Origin: Tardiphaga sp052076105 | Lineage (GTDB): Bacteria; Pseudomonadota; Alphaproteobacteria; Rhizobiales; Xanthobacteraceae | NCBI RefSeq assembly: GCF_052076105.1 | Contig: NZ_CP197245.1 | Location: 558,001 to 622,000, forward strand | DNA: 64,000 nucleotides | Direction: 5' to 3' | Shown here: positions 25,162-33,032 of the stretch, piece after piece | How the letters are laid out: every line of letters starts with the position of its first letter | How positions within the stretch are numbered: the first letter of the stretch is position 1 | Notes under the pieces: model-generated | Database searches by the model: none | Seen by the model: only the letters and a program-made list of their open reading frames with translations | Told to the model about the DNA's origin: nothing | Program-made: the position numbers and the translations under genes

Positions 25162-27228
25162 TCAGTGAGCGTTCGCCCAGACCTTCTTCTTCGTGAAATA
25201 CATCAGGAACGCGAAGATGATCAGGAACACCATCACCTGCAAGCCAATACGCTTGCGGGCCTCGAGATGCGGTTCCGCGGTCCACATCAGGAAGGTCGCG
25301 ACGTCCTTGGCGTAGTTCTCGACCTTCTGCGGGGTGCCGTCGTCATAGGTCACCTGATCGTCCGAGATGGGCTTCGGCATCTTGATGGCGTGGCCGGGGA
25401 AGAACTTGTTGTAGTAGGCGCCCGGCGGCAGCGCGAAATCCTTCGGCGCATCGACATAGCCCTGCAGCAGGGCGTCGATATAGTTCGGGCCCTTCTCCTG
25501 GAACTGAGTAAAGAAGTCGAACACGAACTGCGGGAAGCCGCGGTCATAGTTGCGGGCCTTGGCCATCAGCGACAGATCCGGCGGATAGGCGCCGCCATTG
25601 GCTGCGCGCGCCGCGTTCTCGTTCGGGAACGGCTTCGGGAATGGATCCGCGAGACGACCGGGACGCTCGAACATGTCGCCGGCGTCGTTTGGACCGTCCT
25701 GCACCTTGATCTCGGATGCCACTGCCAGCGCCTGAGCCGCAGAGAAGCCTGGGCCGCCCTCATCCGCGAGGTTGCGGAAGTGGATCAGGCTCATCGAGTG
25801 ACAGGTCGAGCAGACTTCCTTGTAGACCTTGTAACCGCGCTGCAGGGCACCGCGGTCAAACTTGCCGAAAGGGCCAGCAAACGACCAGTTCAGAGACGGA
25901 GGCGTCGGGCCACCATGCTCGTCGGCAGCCTTGGCGTTCTGCGTGCCGCCGGCCATCAAACCACCGGCGAGAACCAGTGCAACGATGGCGGAGGCTGCCT
26001 TCTTGCCGTATTTCGCTAGCACGTCATCGGCGATCGAGTTCGGCACTGCGCGCGGCGTTTCGATACGGCTGAGGATCGGCAGCACGATCAGGAAGTATGC
26101 GAAGTAGCAGAACGTCAGCACACGGCCGGCAATGATATAGATGCCTTCCGCGGGCTTGCCGCCGAGCCAGCCGAGCAGGACCGCCACCACGACGAACATC
26201 CAGAAGAACTGCTTGGCCAACGGACGATACTTCGACGACCGGGTCTTGGCGGTATCGAGCCAGGGCAGGAAGGCCAGCACGATGATCGCCGAGAACATCG
26301 CGATGACGCCGCCGAGCTTGCTCGGGATCGAACGCAGGATCGCGTAGAACGGCAGGTAGTACCATTCCGGCACGATATGCGCGGGCGTCACGCCCGGATT
26401 GGCCATGATGTAGTTATCGGGATCGCCGAGATAGTTCGGAATGTAGAACACGAACCAGGCATAGAAGATCATGAAGCAGACGATGCCGAAACCATCCTTG
26501 ATGGTCGCGTACGGCGTGAACGGCACCATGTCCTTCTCGGTCTTCGGCTCGACGCCGGCCGGGTTGTTCTGACCGGCGACGTGCAGCGCCCAGACGTGCA
26601 GCACGACAACGCCGGCGATCACGAAGGGCAGCAGGTAATGCAGCGAGAAGAATCGGTTCAGCGTCGGATTGCCGACCGAATAGCCGCCCCACAGCAGGGT
26701 CACGATGCTCTCGCCCACATAGGGTATCGCCGAGAACAGGTTGGTGATGACGGTGGCGCCCCAGAAGCTCATCTGGCCCCACGGCAGCACGTAGCCCATG
26801 AAACCGGTCGCCATCATCAGCAGGTAGATGATCACGCCGAGGATCCAGAGGACTTCGCGCGGCGCCTTGTACGACCCGTAATACAGGCCGCGCAGCATGT
26901 GGATATAGACGGCGATGAAGAACATCGATGCGCCGTTGGAGTGCAGGTAGCGCAGCAGCCAGCCGTAGTTCACGTCGCGAACGATGCTCTCGACCGAATT
27001 GAAGGCCATGTCCACATGCGGCGTGTAGTGCATCGCCAGGATCACGCCGGTGACGATTTGTACGCCGAGCATGAAGGAGAGGATGCCGCCGAACGTCCAC
27101 CAGTAATTCAGGTTACGCGGTGTCGGATAGGCAATGAAGGAAGAATGGACGAGGCCGATAATTGGCAGACGCTTTTCAATCCACTGCAAAGCGGGATTGG
27201 TCGGCTGGTAGGTCGATGGTCCGCTCAT
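25162..27228 (-). CDS. fbcH: Fused cytochrome b / cytochrome c1 precursor of the bc1 complex
   Basis: The 688-residue protein begins as cytochrome b (residues about 1-405) with the GYVLPWGQMSFWGATVITNLFSAIPYVG Qo-side block, PEWYYLPFYAILRSIP (PEWY motif) and paired haem histidines. An internal signal peptide (AASAIVALVLAGGLMAG ending NAKA-AD, about residue 433) leads into cytochrome c1 with the haem site CSTCH near residue 473 and a C-terminal membrane anchor. In Bradyrhizobium FbcH this precursor is cut by signal peptidase into the two subunits. Start MSGPSTYQ is preferred over a start 27 bases upstream. It follows the Rieske gene by 69 bases. Confidence 0.97.
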   Translation of the reverse strand: MSGPSTYQPTNPALQWIEKRLPIIGLVHSSFIAYPTPRNLNYWWTFGGILSFMLGVQIVTGVILAMHYTPHVDMAFNSVESIVRDVNYGWLLRYLHSNGASMFFIAVYIHMLRGLYYGSYKAPREVLWILGVIIYLLMMATGFMGYVLPWGQMSFWGATVITNLFSAIPYVGESIVTLLWGGYSVGNPTLNRFFSLHYLLPFVIAGVVVLHVWALHVAGQNNPAGVEPKTEKDMVPFTPYATIKDGFGIVCFMIFYAWFVFYIPNYLGDPDNYIMANPGVTPAHIVPEWYYLPFYAILRSIPSKLGGVIAMFSAIIVLAFLPWLDTAKTRSSKYRPLAKQFFWMFVVVAVLLGWLGGKPAEGIYIIAGRVLTFCYFAYFLIVLPILSRIETPRAVPNSIADDVLAKYGKKAASAIVALVLAGGLMAGGTQNAKAADEHGGPTPPSLNWSFAGPFGKFDRGALQRGYKVYKEVCSTCHSMSLIHFRNLADEGGPGFSAAQALAVASEIKVQDGPNDAGDMFERPGRLADPFPKPFPNENAARAANGGAYPPDLSLMAKARNYDRGFPQFVFDFFTQFQEKGPNYIDALLQGYVDAPKDFALPPGAYYNKFFPGHAIKMPKPISDDQVTYDDGTPQKVENYAKDVATFLMWTAEPHLEARKRIGLQVMVFLIIFAFLMYFTKKKVWANAH

Positions 27229-27297
27229 GATGCGATCCTGAGAAGAGAAAAACACTATCGGCGCGAGATCGAAGAAGCCCTTAAGGATTCTCGCAGC

Positions 27298-27825
27298 TCA
27301 GCCGATCTTGATCTTGGTGTCAGAGACGAAGGCGTAAGGCGGGATCGGCAGGTTGAGCGGCGCCGGACCCTGACGGATGCGGCCCGAAGTGTCGTAGACC
27401 GAGCCGTGGCAGGGGCAGAAAAAGCCGTCGTAAGCGCCTTCGTGAGCAATCGGGATGCAGCCCAGATGGGTGCAGATGCCGATGACGACCAACCACTGGT
27501 CGTGGCCTTCCTTGACGCGGGCCTGATCGGTCTGCGGATCGGGCAGGCTCGACACCGGAACGGCGCGCGCCTCTGCGATCTGCTTCTTGGTCCGGTTCAT
27601 GATGTAGATCGGCTTGCCGCGCCAGAACACCTTGATGTCCTGCCCCTCGGCGATGGGGGTCAGATCGACCTCGATCGGCGCACCTGCCGCGATGGTCGAA
27701 GCATCTGGATTCATTTGAGAAATCAGCGGCCAAACGGCGGCTGCGGCGCCCACTGCAGCCACTGCCCCTGTGGCCACGAACAAGAAATCACGGCGCGTGT
27801 GTTCCGCCGAAGACGTTGTCGTCAC
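27298..27825 (-). CDS. fbcF: Rieske iron-sulfur subunit of the bc1 complex
   Basis: This 175-residue protein has a twin-arginine signal/anchor (RRDFLFVATGAVAAVGAAAAVW) that stays as the membrane helix, and the 2Fe-2S ligands in CTHLGC and CPCHGS (about residues 118-142), with the usual disulfide cysteines in the same two boxes. It moves electrons from ubiquinol to cytochrome c1. The start codon is GTG. It is the first gene of fbcFH, also called petABC. Confidence 0.97.
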   Translation of the reverse strand: MTTTSSAEHTRRDFLFVATGAVAAVGAAAAVWPLISQMNPDASTIAAGAPIEVDLTPIAEGQDIKVFWRGKPIYIMNRTKKQIAEARAVPVSSLPDPQTDQARVKEGHDQWLVVIGICTHLGCIPIAHEGAYDGFFCPCHGSVYDTSGRIRQGPAPLNLPIPPYAFVSDTKIKIG

Positions 27826-28304
27826 GATCCCAACCCTTTCTTATCTGCAGCCGGCTTAGACACTCCCGGTCACGCCTTTGCGTTGACCTGAAGCAAAAAA
27901 CCGACGCCCGCGATTCTCCCCACGGCGGCAGAGGTCTACTAGTCCTTGCCTAACAGGCAGAACACGCAGTCCAGAATCGTTCTATTGGCACCCTTGGTGC
28001 GGCAGTGCAAGCCTACGATCGGCGAAGCAAGATGCGATGCACCACAGAATCAACGCCTTTCCGCGCCGCGGATAATTCGGCGCGCCGAGGCCGCACCGAA
28101 ACGGCCGGCAGGCCGTTGATCGCACATGAGATCGGGCTCTGGGGGGCCGTGCTTGGAACCAGCCTGAAGGCCGTTTCCGGTCAGCGATCGCCGCACAGCG
28201 CGCACGCCGATTCGGCGAGCCGGGCAATGCGCCCGATGTTGCCCTCCGAGGCCGAGCGCGGAGAATCATGATTATAATCTTAAAATTGGCCACGAAAGCC
28301 GAAA

Positions 28305-28706
28305 ATGCTTCCGAAGCTGCCTGAGCATGCAGGGTTGGGGCAAATAATCCGAGGTGATCTGTCCGATGCGGTCGTCACCAAGGGCCCGGTGAATGTCGGC
28401 AGGGCGCCGACGACGGTTCTGCTCAATCGCTTCGCGCTGTGGACCGACTACACGCTGCAGGGCGTATCCGCTCCGCGGCGGCGTGCGCGATGTCGGCTCG
28501 ACCTTCGGCGACGATGCCAACCTTCAAGGTCAATGCGTCGACAGCGATCGATGCGCTGATCGCCTATGACAAGAACAACTGGCGCATGGCCCTGAACGTT
28601 ATGATCCTTGCCGACGCACGCTATGTTGCAGCCTGCTACAACTATTCGAGCTGCTTCTATGCGGAAGGCCGCAAGGCCATCGCCAAGCTGACCTAATCGC
28701 TGGTGA
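28305..28706 (+). pseudogene. Remnant of a TonB-dependent siderophore receptor (C-terminal barrel)
   Basis: Frame 1 gives DAVVTKGPVNVGRAPTTVLLNRFALWTDYTLQG (from about 28366), the next gives PLRGGVRDVGSTFGDDAN, and the third gives TFKVNASTAIDALIAYDKNNWRMALNV... to AEGRKAIAKLT. Together they follow the last strands of FhuA/FoxA-type receptors (NVxRxP, LWTDYTL, GVRxVGSTFGD, DAxIxYD, CYN..CFY..GR). Two frameshifts break it, and an extra A at 28694-28695 replaces the normal Tyr-Arg-Trp end by an early stop; skipping it restores YRW-stop at 28706. Signal, plug and most of the barrel are missing. The 479 bases from 27826 to 28304 hold no gene I can support. Confidence 0.82.
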
Positions 28707-28735
28707 ATTAGAATCACCCTAAATCGCGACAATAC

Positions 28736-28765
28736 GCCACCGCCGGTCTCTCGACCGGCGGTGGC
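28736..28765. terminator. Hairpin after the receptor remnant
   Basis: GCCACCGCCGGTC - TCTC - GACCGGCGGTGGC is a perfect 13-bp stem with a 4-base loop, 30 bases past the ancestral stop of the broken receptor and 46 bases before the PepSY gene. There is no T-tract, so it may be a weak terminator or a processing structure left from the intact operon. Confidence 0.5.
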
Positions 28766-28811
28766 GACACTTGCTAGTTAAACGCGACGACAACAACACG
28801 GGCGGAACGCC

Positions 28812-30101
28812 ATGAGATCGATCTTCGGGCGCCTGCACCGCTGGGCTGGACTCCTCACCGCCGCCTTCCTGTTCTTCTCGGGCGTCACCGGCGCGGTTAT
28901 CTCGTGGGATCACGAGCTTGACGATCTCCTCAACAGCAAGCTGAAGGACGTCACCACTGCGGGACCTGCCAAACCGTCGATCGAACTCGCGAGCCTGATC
29001 GAGCAGCGCGATCCGCGTGCGCGCGTGATCCACATGTACACGACGCCGGAAAAGAATGAGTCGCTCTCGTTCTTTGTTCTGCCGCGGATCGATCCCACGA
29101 CAAGCAAGCGTTACACGCTCGATTACAATCAGATTTTCCTCGATCCCAACACCGGCGAAGAACTCGGGCGGCGCTATTGGGGCGCGGTGTGGCCGGTCAC
29201 GCGCGAGAACTTTGTCTCGTTTCTCTACAAGCTGCACTACACGATGCACATCCCGGAATTCTGGGGCAGCGACCGCTGGGGCATGCGCATCCTTGGCGTC
29301 ATCGCCATCATCTGGACCATCGATTGCTTCATCGGCTTCTATCTGACACTGCCATCGCGCAAGCGCGTCAAGGCGGGAGCCGCTCCCGCCGTCACGCGCG
29401 AACTCGGCAAGGGTTTCTGGGCGCGCTGGAAGCCGGCCTGGATGATCAAGACCTCGGGCAGCGCCTACCGAATCAATTTCGACATCCACCGCGCCTTCAG
29501 CCTATGGACCTGGGGTTTGCTGTTCATCATCGCCTTCACCGCGTTCTCGCTGAACCTCTATTTCGAGGTTTTCTCGCCGCTGATGAAGAAGATCTCGGAC
29601 TACACGCCGACGCCCTACGAGCAGCGCGAGTATCGTCACCTCGATAATCCGATCGAGCCGAAGATGACCTGGGCTCAGATTCTCGAGCGCGCTACCGCCG
29701 ACGGCAAGGCGCGCGGCTGGACCACACCGATCGGCTCGCTGTTCTACGGCCCGGCACACGGCGTGTATCAGGTGTTCTTCTTCGAGCCCGGCGACGATCA
29801 CGGCGCCGCAGGCGTCGGCCCGCCGTCGCTTTTTTACGACAGCGAGGACGGCCGACCGCTCGGCGCCAAGCTGCCCTGGGTCGGCACCGCCGCCGACATC
29901 TTCGTGCAGATGCAGTTCCCTATGCATTCGGGTCGCATTCTCGGACTGCCCGGCCGCATCCTGATTTCTGCGATGGGCCTGGTCGTGGCGGCACTCTCCG
30001 TCACCGGCGTGGTGATCTGGTGGCGCAAGCGCCGCGCGCGCGTGAAGGTACGCGAGACAACGGAAGCACGCGCGAATACGCGGCTCGCGCCGGCGGAGTA
30101 G
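28812..30101 (+). CDS. PepSY-associated membrane protein (iron-regulated, PiuB-like)
   Basis: The 429-residue protein has four clear membrane segments: WAGLLTAAFLFFSGVTGAVISW near the N-terminus, ILGVIAIIWTIDCFIGFYLTLP, LWTWGLLFIIAFTAFSLNLYFE, and LISAMGLVVAALSVTGVVIWW at the end, with the family HRWAGL and PMHSGRILGLPGRI blocks. PepSY_TM proteins are often encoded next to siderophore receptors and are thought to help reduce or release iron in the periplasm. Here the receptor immediately upstream is a wreck, so this gene may be the surviving member of a dismantled operon or may serve another receptor. Confidence 0.92.
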   Translation: MRSIFGRLHRWAGLLTAAFLFFSGVTGAVISWDHELDDLLNSKLKDVTTAGPAKPSIELASLIEQRDPRARVIHMYTTPEKNESLSFFVLPRIDPTTSKRYTLDYNQIFLDPNTGEELGRRYWGAVWPVTRENFVSFLYKLHYTMHIPEFWGSDRWGMRILGVIAIIWTIDCFIGFYLTLPSRKRVKAGAAPAVTRELGKGFWARWKPAWMIKTSGSAYRINFDIHRAFSLWTWGLLFIIAFTAFSLNLYFEVFSPLMKKISDYTPTPYEQREYRHLDNPIEPKMTWAQILERATADGKARGWTTPIGSLFYGPAHGVYQVFFFEPGDDHGAAGVGPPSLFYDSEDGRPLGAKLPWVGTAADIFVQMQFPMHSGRILGLPGRILISAMGLVVAALSVTGVVIWWRKRRARVKVRETTEARANTRLAPAE

Positions 30102-30123
30102 AGCCGCCGGCCTTGTCCGGTTG

Positions 30124-30149
30124 CATGTCAGGCGCTATCGCCTGACATG
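30124..30149. repeat. Perfect hairpin between the PepSY gene and trmL
   Basis: CATGTCAGGCG - CTAT - CGCCTGACATG is a perfect 11-bp stem. It starts 22 bases after the PepSY stop codon and ends 39 bases before the trmL GTG. No T-tract follows, so it is a structural element or a weak terminator. Confidence 0.6.
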
Positions 30150-30188
30150 GGCCACGTCGATTGCGACGCGGCCGGAGACCAAACCATC

Positions 30189-30638
30189 GTGCGCATCGCC
30201 CTCTACCAGCCAGACATTCCGCAGAACACCGGCACGATCCTGCGGCTCTGCGCCTGCCTCGATGTCGAGGCGCATATTATCGAACCGGCGGGCTTTCCGA
30301 CTTCCGACCGCCACTTTCGCCGCGCCGGCATGGATTATCTCGATCAGGTCTCCATCGTCCGGCACGATTCCTGGAGTCATTTCGAGGACTGGCGGCGCGA
30401 GGCCGGCCATCGCCTCGCGCTGTTCACCACCAAGGGCGCGGAGCCCTATCTCGAACACCGCTACACCGATAACGAGATCCTGCTGTTCGGCCGCGAGAGC
30501 GCCGGTGTGCCGGGCGATGTCGCGGCGGCCGCAGAGAGCCGCGTTGTCATTCCCATGCGTGAGAGCTTGCGGTCGATCAATCTGGCAATGACGGTGGCCA
30601 TGGCGCTGGGCGAAGCCCTGCGGCAGGTGCGCGGCTGA
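30189..30638 (+). CDS. trmL: tRNA (cytidine/uridine(34)-2'-O)-methyltransferase TrmL
   Basis: The 149-residue SPOUT methyltransferase starts at GTG 30189 (VRIALYQPDIPQNTGTILRLCACL), which is where the family begins; an in-frame ATG 42 bases earlier is not needed. The knot region that binds S-adenosylmethionine is formed by ILLFGRESAGVP, VVIPMRESLRSINLAMTVAMALGEALRQ near the end. TrmL methylates the 2'-hydroxyl of the wobble base in certain leucine tRNAs. Confidence 0.94.
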   Translation: MRIALYQPDIPQNTGTILRLCACLDVEAHIIEPAGFPTSDRHFRRAGMDYLDQVSIVRHDSWSHFEDWRREAGHRLALFTTKGAEPYLEHRYTDNEILLFGRESAGVPGDVAAAAESRVVIPMRESLRSINLAMTVAMALGEALRQVRG

Positions 30639-31181
30639 CTACCGCCCGCTCGGCACACGCGTCGCGATGTAGTCCTTACCCTTTGCCGTAAACGTCTCGC
30701 GAATGATGAAGCCGTCCGCCGGCGACATCGGACCGATCGGCACCGGCCCCGTGGGCATGATCAGCGTCGCATTGCTACCGACGAAGATCAGCAGATGCCT
30801 CCGTTCTTCCAGAAGCTTTGCAGACCAGGCGATCAGGCCGTTCAGCAGCGGCTGCTTTTGCCAGGCAGACGGCGCACCCGGATCGACCTGGCCATAGATA
30901 AAGCCCGTGGTCGGATAGACCGAGAACACAACCTTGGAATGCTCGGGCTTCCAAGCCTCGGCCATCTCATGGTCCTGCACCCAGACGCAATCGAAGGCCC
31001 GGCATTGTTGCGGGCGAGAATCATAAATCTTGCAGCCGGTGCCGATGGCACAGTGCTGGCACCATTTGCCCGCCGGTTTGGCAAGGTCATCGATGCGATA
31101 GACCTTGCAGCACATGGTGCAGGTGCCGCACGTCCGCGTGGCGGCGGCAGAACTGCCGGATGTGACGAGCGACGGCTGCAT
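30639..31181 (-). CDS. YkgJ-like cysteine cluster protein
   Basis: This 180-residue protein has a row of cysteines typical of the YkgJ/UPF0153 zinc- or iron-sulfur-binding family: CGTCTMCCKV, WCQHC, GCKIYDSRPQQCRAFDC, all within the first 85 residues. The function is unknown. It is convergent with trmL, with no gap between the stops. ATG 31181 is chosen; an in-frame TTG 18 bases earlier is possible. Confidence 0.82.
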   Translation of the reverse strand: MQPSLVTSGSSAAATRTCGTCTMCCKVYRIDDLAKPAGKWCQHCAIGTGCKIYDSRPQQCRAFDCVWVQDHEMAEAWKPEHSKVVFSVYPTTGFIYGQVDPGAPSAWQKQPLLNGLIAWSAKLLEERRHLLIFVGSNATLIMPTGPVPIGPMSPADGFIIRETFTAKGKDYIATRVPSGR

Positions 31182-31373
31182 GGTATCCAGGTGCGACAAT
31201 TTGACGTGATGTCATCGACCTTTGGCGGACCCCGCCGGACATCGCAATTGACATGTCGGTGATCGACCGGGACATCCACCGGCCAGCCGTGCTAAGAGCC
31301 GCGGCTTACCCCATATGGAACCGAGATATCGCCCGAGCCGGATCGGGCATGCCGGTTTTAGAGAGCTAGAGCA

Positions 31374-32006
31374 GTGAGTTACGCGGTCAAAGAGATTTTC
31401 CTGACGCTGCAGGGTGAAGGCGCCCATGCCGGCCGCGCGTCCGTCTTCTGCCGGTTTTCGGGCTGCAATCTCTGGACCGGCCGGGAACAGGACCGCGCCG
31501 AGGCCACCTGCCGGTTCTGCGACACCGACTTCGTCGGCATGGACGGCACACTGGGCGGCCGTTACCCGGACGCCGACAAGCTCGCCGACACCATCGCCTC
31601 ACAATGGGTGGGACCGTCCGGCAACCGCTATGTGGTGCTGACCGGCGGCGAGCCGCTGCTGCAGGTGGATGCCGAACTGATCGACGCGCTGCATGCGCGC
31701 GGCTTCGAGATCGGCGTCGAGACCAACGGCACGGTCGCGCCACCCGAAGGCATCGACTGGATCTGCGTCAGTCCGAAGGCCGGCGCGGAGCTCGTGGTGC
31801 ACAGCGGACACGAATTGAAACTGGTCTATCCGCAGCCACAGGCGATGCCGGAGAAATTCGAAGGCCTCACCTTCGAGCGTTTCTCATTGCAGCCGATGGA
31901 CGGGCCGGACGCCATCAGCAATACCGCTGATGCGGTAGACTACTGCCTGCGCCACCCGCAATGGCGGCTGAGCGTACAGACACACAAGACACTCGGTATC
32001 CGATAA
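31374..32006 (+). CDS. queE: 7-carboxy-7-deazaguanine synthase QueE
   Basis: The 210-residue radical-SAM enzyme begins at a GTG (VSYAVKEIFLTLQGEGAHAGRASVFCRFSGCNL). The cluster cysteines are spaced C-X14-C-X2-C (GCNLWTGREQDRAEATCRFCD), the long-loop version known from Burkholderia multivorans QueE, instead of the classic CX3CX2C. LTGGEPLLQ and ETNGT follow. It makes 7-carboxy-7-deazaguanine from 6-carboxytetrahydropterin with S-adenosylmethionine and magnesium, for queuosine tRNA modification. queD follows 32 bases later. Confidence 0.96.
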   Translation: MSYAVKEIFLTLQGEGAHAGRASVFCRFSGCNLWTGREQDRAEATCRFCDTDFVGMDGTLGGRYPDADKLADTIASQWVGPSGNRYVVLTGGEPLLQVDAELIDALHARGFEIGVETNGTVAPPEGIDWICVSPKAGAELVVHSGHELKLVYPQPQAMPEKFEGLTFERFSLQPMDGPDAISNTADAVDYCLRHPQWRLSVQTHKTLGIR

Positions 32007-32038
32007 GAACCGGCATCAGGTAAGGACTTGAACTTCAG

Positions 32039-32404
32039 ATGTGGGAATTGACGAAATCATTTCGCTTCGAGGCGGCGCATGCGCTGTCTCACACCACGCT
32101 GGGCGAAGTGAGCCAGGAGATTCACGGCCACTCCTTCCGCGCCGAGATCACCATTCGCGGCGTCCCTGATCCCGTAACCGGGATGGTCATGGATCTCGGC
32201 CTGCTCGATCGCCAGCTCGACGAGCTGCGCAAGACGCTCGACCACAAATTTCTCAACAAGATCGAGGCGATCGGCATTCCGACGCTGGAGAATCTCTCGC
32301 GCTTCATCTGGGACCGCGTCGCCGACAAGGGGCCGGTGGTCCGGGTCGGCGTCTTCCGCGACAGCTGTAACGAGAGCTGCGTGTATTTCGGGCCCAAGGG
32401 CTAG
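32039..32404 (+). CDS. queD: 6-carboxy-5,6,7,8-tetrahydropterin synthase QueD
   Basis: This 121-residue T-fold protein has FRFEAAHAL and EIHGHSFRAEITIRG with the zinc histidines, GMVMDLGLLDRQL, LDHKFLN, and a C-terminal ESCVYFGP. The catalytic cysteine that lies near residue 24 in many QueD proteins is not obvious: the segment here is SHTTLGEVSQEIHGH. It converts dihydroneopterin triphosphate to 6-carboxytetrahydropterin, the substrate of QueE next door. The two genes form the queED unit of queuosine synthesis. Confidence 0.93.
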   Translation: MWELTKSFRFEAAHALSHTTLGEVSQEIHGHSFRAEITIRGVPDPVTGMVMDLGLLDRQLDELRKTLDHKFLNKIEAIGIPTLENLSRFIWDRVADKGPVVRVGVFRDSCNESCVYFGPKG

Positions 32405-32413
32405 CGTCTGTCG

Positions 32414-32485
32414 GAGCATGATCTCTCGACAAACGAATTCGTTTGTCGGCGGAAACCGGTATCCAGTTTCGGGATCGGGCTCTAG
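32414..32485. repeat. Short intergenic repeat, copy 2, with a perfect palindrome
   Basis: It starts GAGCATGATCTC, contains a perfect 22-bp palindrome at 32427-32448 (CGACAAACGAA and its mirror), and continues GGCGGAAACCGGTATCC to TTTCGGGATCGGGCTCTAG. The plan is the same as in the copy at 7983-8032. It lies between the convergent queD and thioesterase genes, and its last bases overlap the thioesterase stop codon. Confidence 0.7.
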
Positions 32486-32931
32486 TCTTTCCCTGTGATC
32501 ATGCAGGTCGCAGTGGCATGGGCACAAAGCCTGCCATCCTTGTCCGTCAGTGTACCTTCCGTCGCAGCCATCCTGCGCCCCATATGAATGATACGACCCT
32601 CGGCGCGGATCGGCCCTGAGGCAGCCGTCATGGCGCGGATATAGGTCACCTTGAGATCGAGCGTCGCGTAACCGGTGCCGGCAGGCAGCGAGGTCTGAAC
32701 TGCCAGCGCGATGGCGCCATCCAGCATCGTGGCTGCGTAACCGCCATGTACCGTTCCGAGCGGATTGTAGTGATCCTCGTTCGGCGAGCCGAGGAGCACA
32801 ACCTTGCCCTGCTCTGCGGACTCGCCCTTGATGCCGAGCGTCCGGCCGATGCCACGCGCAAAGCCGCCTGCGGCGAAGGCCCGTTGCACCAGCTCCAGGC
32901 CGCTGCTCGCGTCGCCGGTTTCATTTGCCAT
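32482..32931 (-). CDS. PaaI family hotdog thioesterase
   Basis: The 149-residue hotdog-fold protein has the family core NPLGTVHGGYAATMLDGAIALAVQTSLPAGTGYATLDLKVTYIRAM (about residues 51-95), then GRIIHMGRRMAATEGTLTDKDGRLCAHATATCMI. Enzymes of this family cleave acyl-CoA or aryl-CoA thioesters. ATG 32931 (MANETGDASSGLEL) is chosen; upstream in-frame sequence overlaps a probable operator. A 23-bp site shared with the promoter of the neighbouring NTF2-like gene lies 62 bases before the start, so the MarR gene directly upstream is its likely regulator. Confidence 0.9.
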   Translation of the reverse strand: MANETGDASSGLELVQRAFAAGGFARGIGRTLGIKGESAEQGKVVLLGSPNEDHYNPLGTVHGGYAATMLDGAIALAVQTSLPAGTGYATLDLKVTYIRAMTAASGPIRAEGRIIHMGRRMAATEGTLTDKDGRLCAHATATCMITGKD

Positions 32932-32993
32932 GTTTGCCCTCCACCATCCCATGAACGTCCCTGTTATGGGACCGGGATGGCAGAGCTCGCCAT

Positions 32994-33016
32994 TCAAGTC
33001 AATACTGTTGACCTTA
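32994..33016. promoter_or_regulatory. MarR operator candidate, copy 1 (thioesterase promoter)
   Basis: On the plus strand TCAAGTCAAT, AC, TGTTGACCTTA. It contains a perfect inverted repeat GTCAA-N5-TTGAC and is identical at 21 of 23 positions to the reverse complement of 33452-33474. Read toward the thioesterase, its TTGACT could serve as a -35 box. Confidence 0.75.
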
Positions 33017-33032
33017 GAGATGGGACCTGGCG

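Noticed and set aside
26377..27891. A 504-codon frame opposite fbcH and fbcF
   Set aside because: The minus strand carries unmistakable cytochrome and Rieske motifs; the plus frame is a GC-driven shadow.
27956..28300. Possible small genes on either strand between fbcF and the receptor remnant
   Set aside because: The available frames are Arg-, Ala- and Pro-rich with no motif and no ribosome-binding site; the area may hold the lost 5' part of the receptor.
32427..32448. The perfect 22-bp palindrome as a regulator binding site
   Set aside because: It lies between convergent gene ends, not in a promoter, and belongs to a repeat element found elsewhere in the window.
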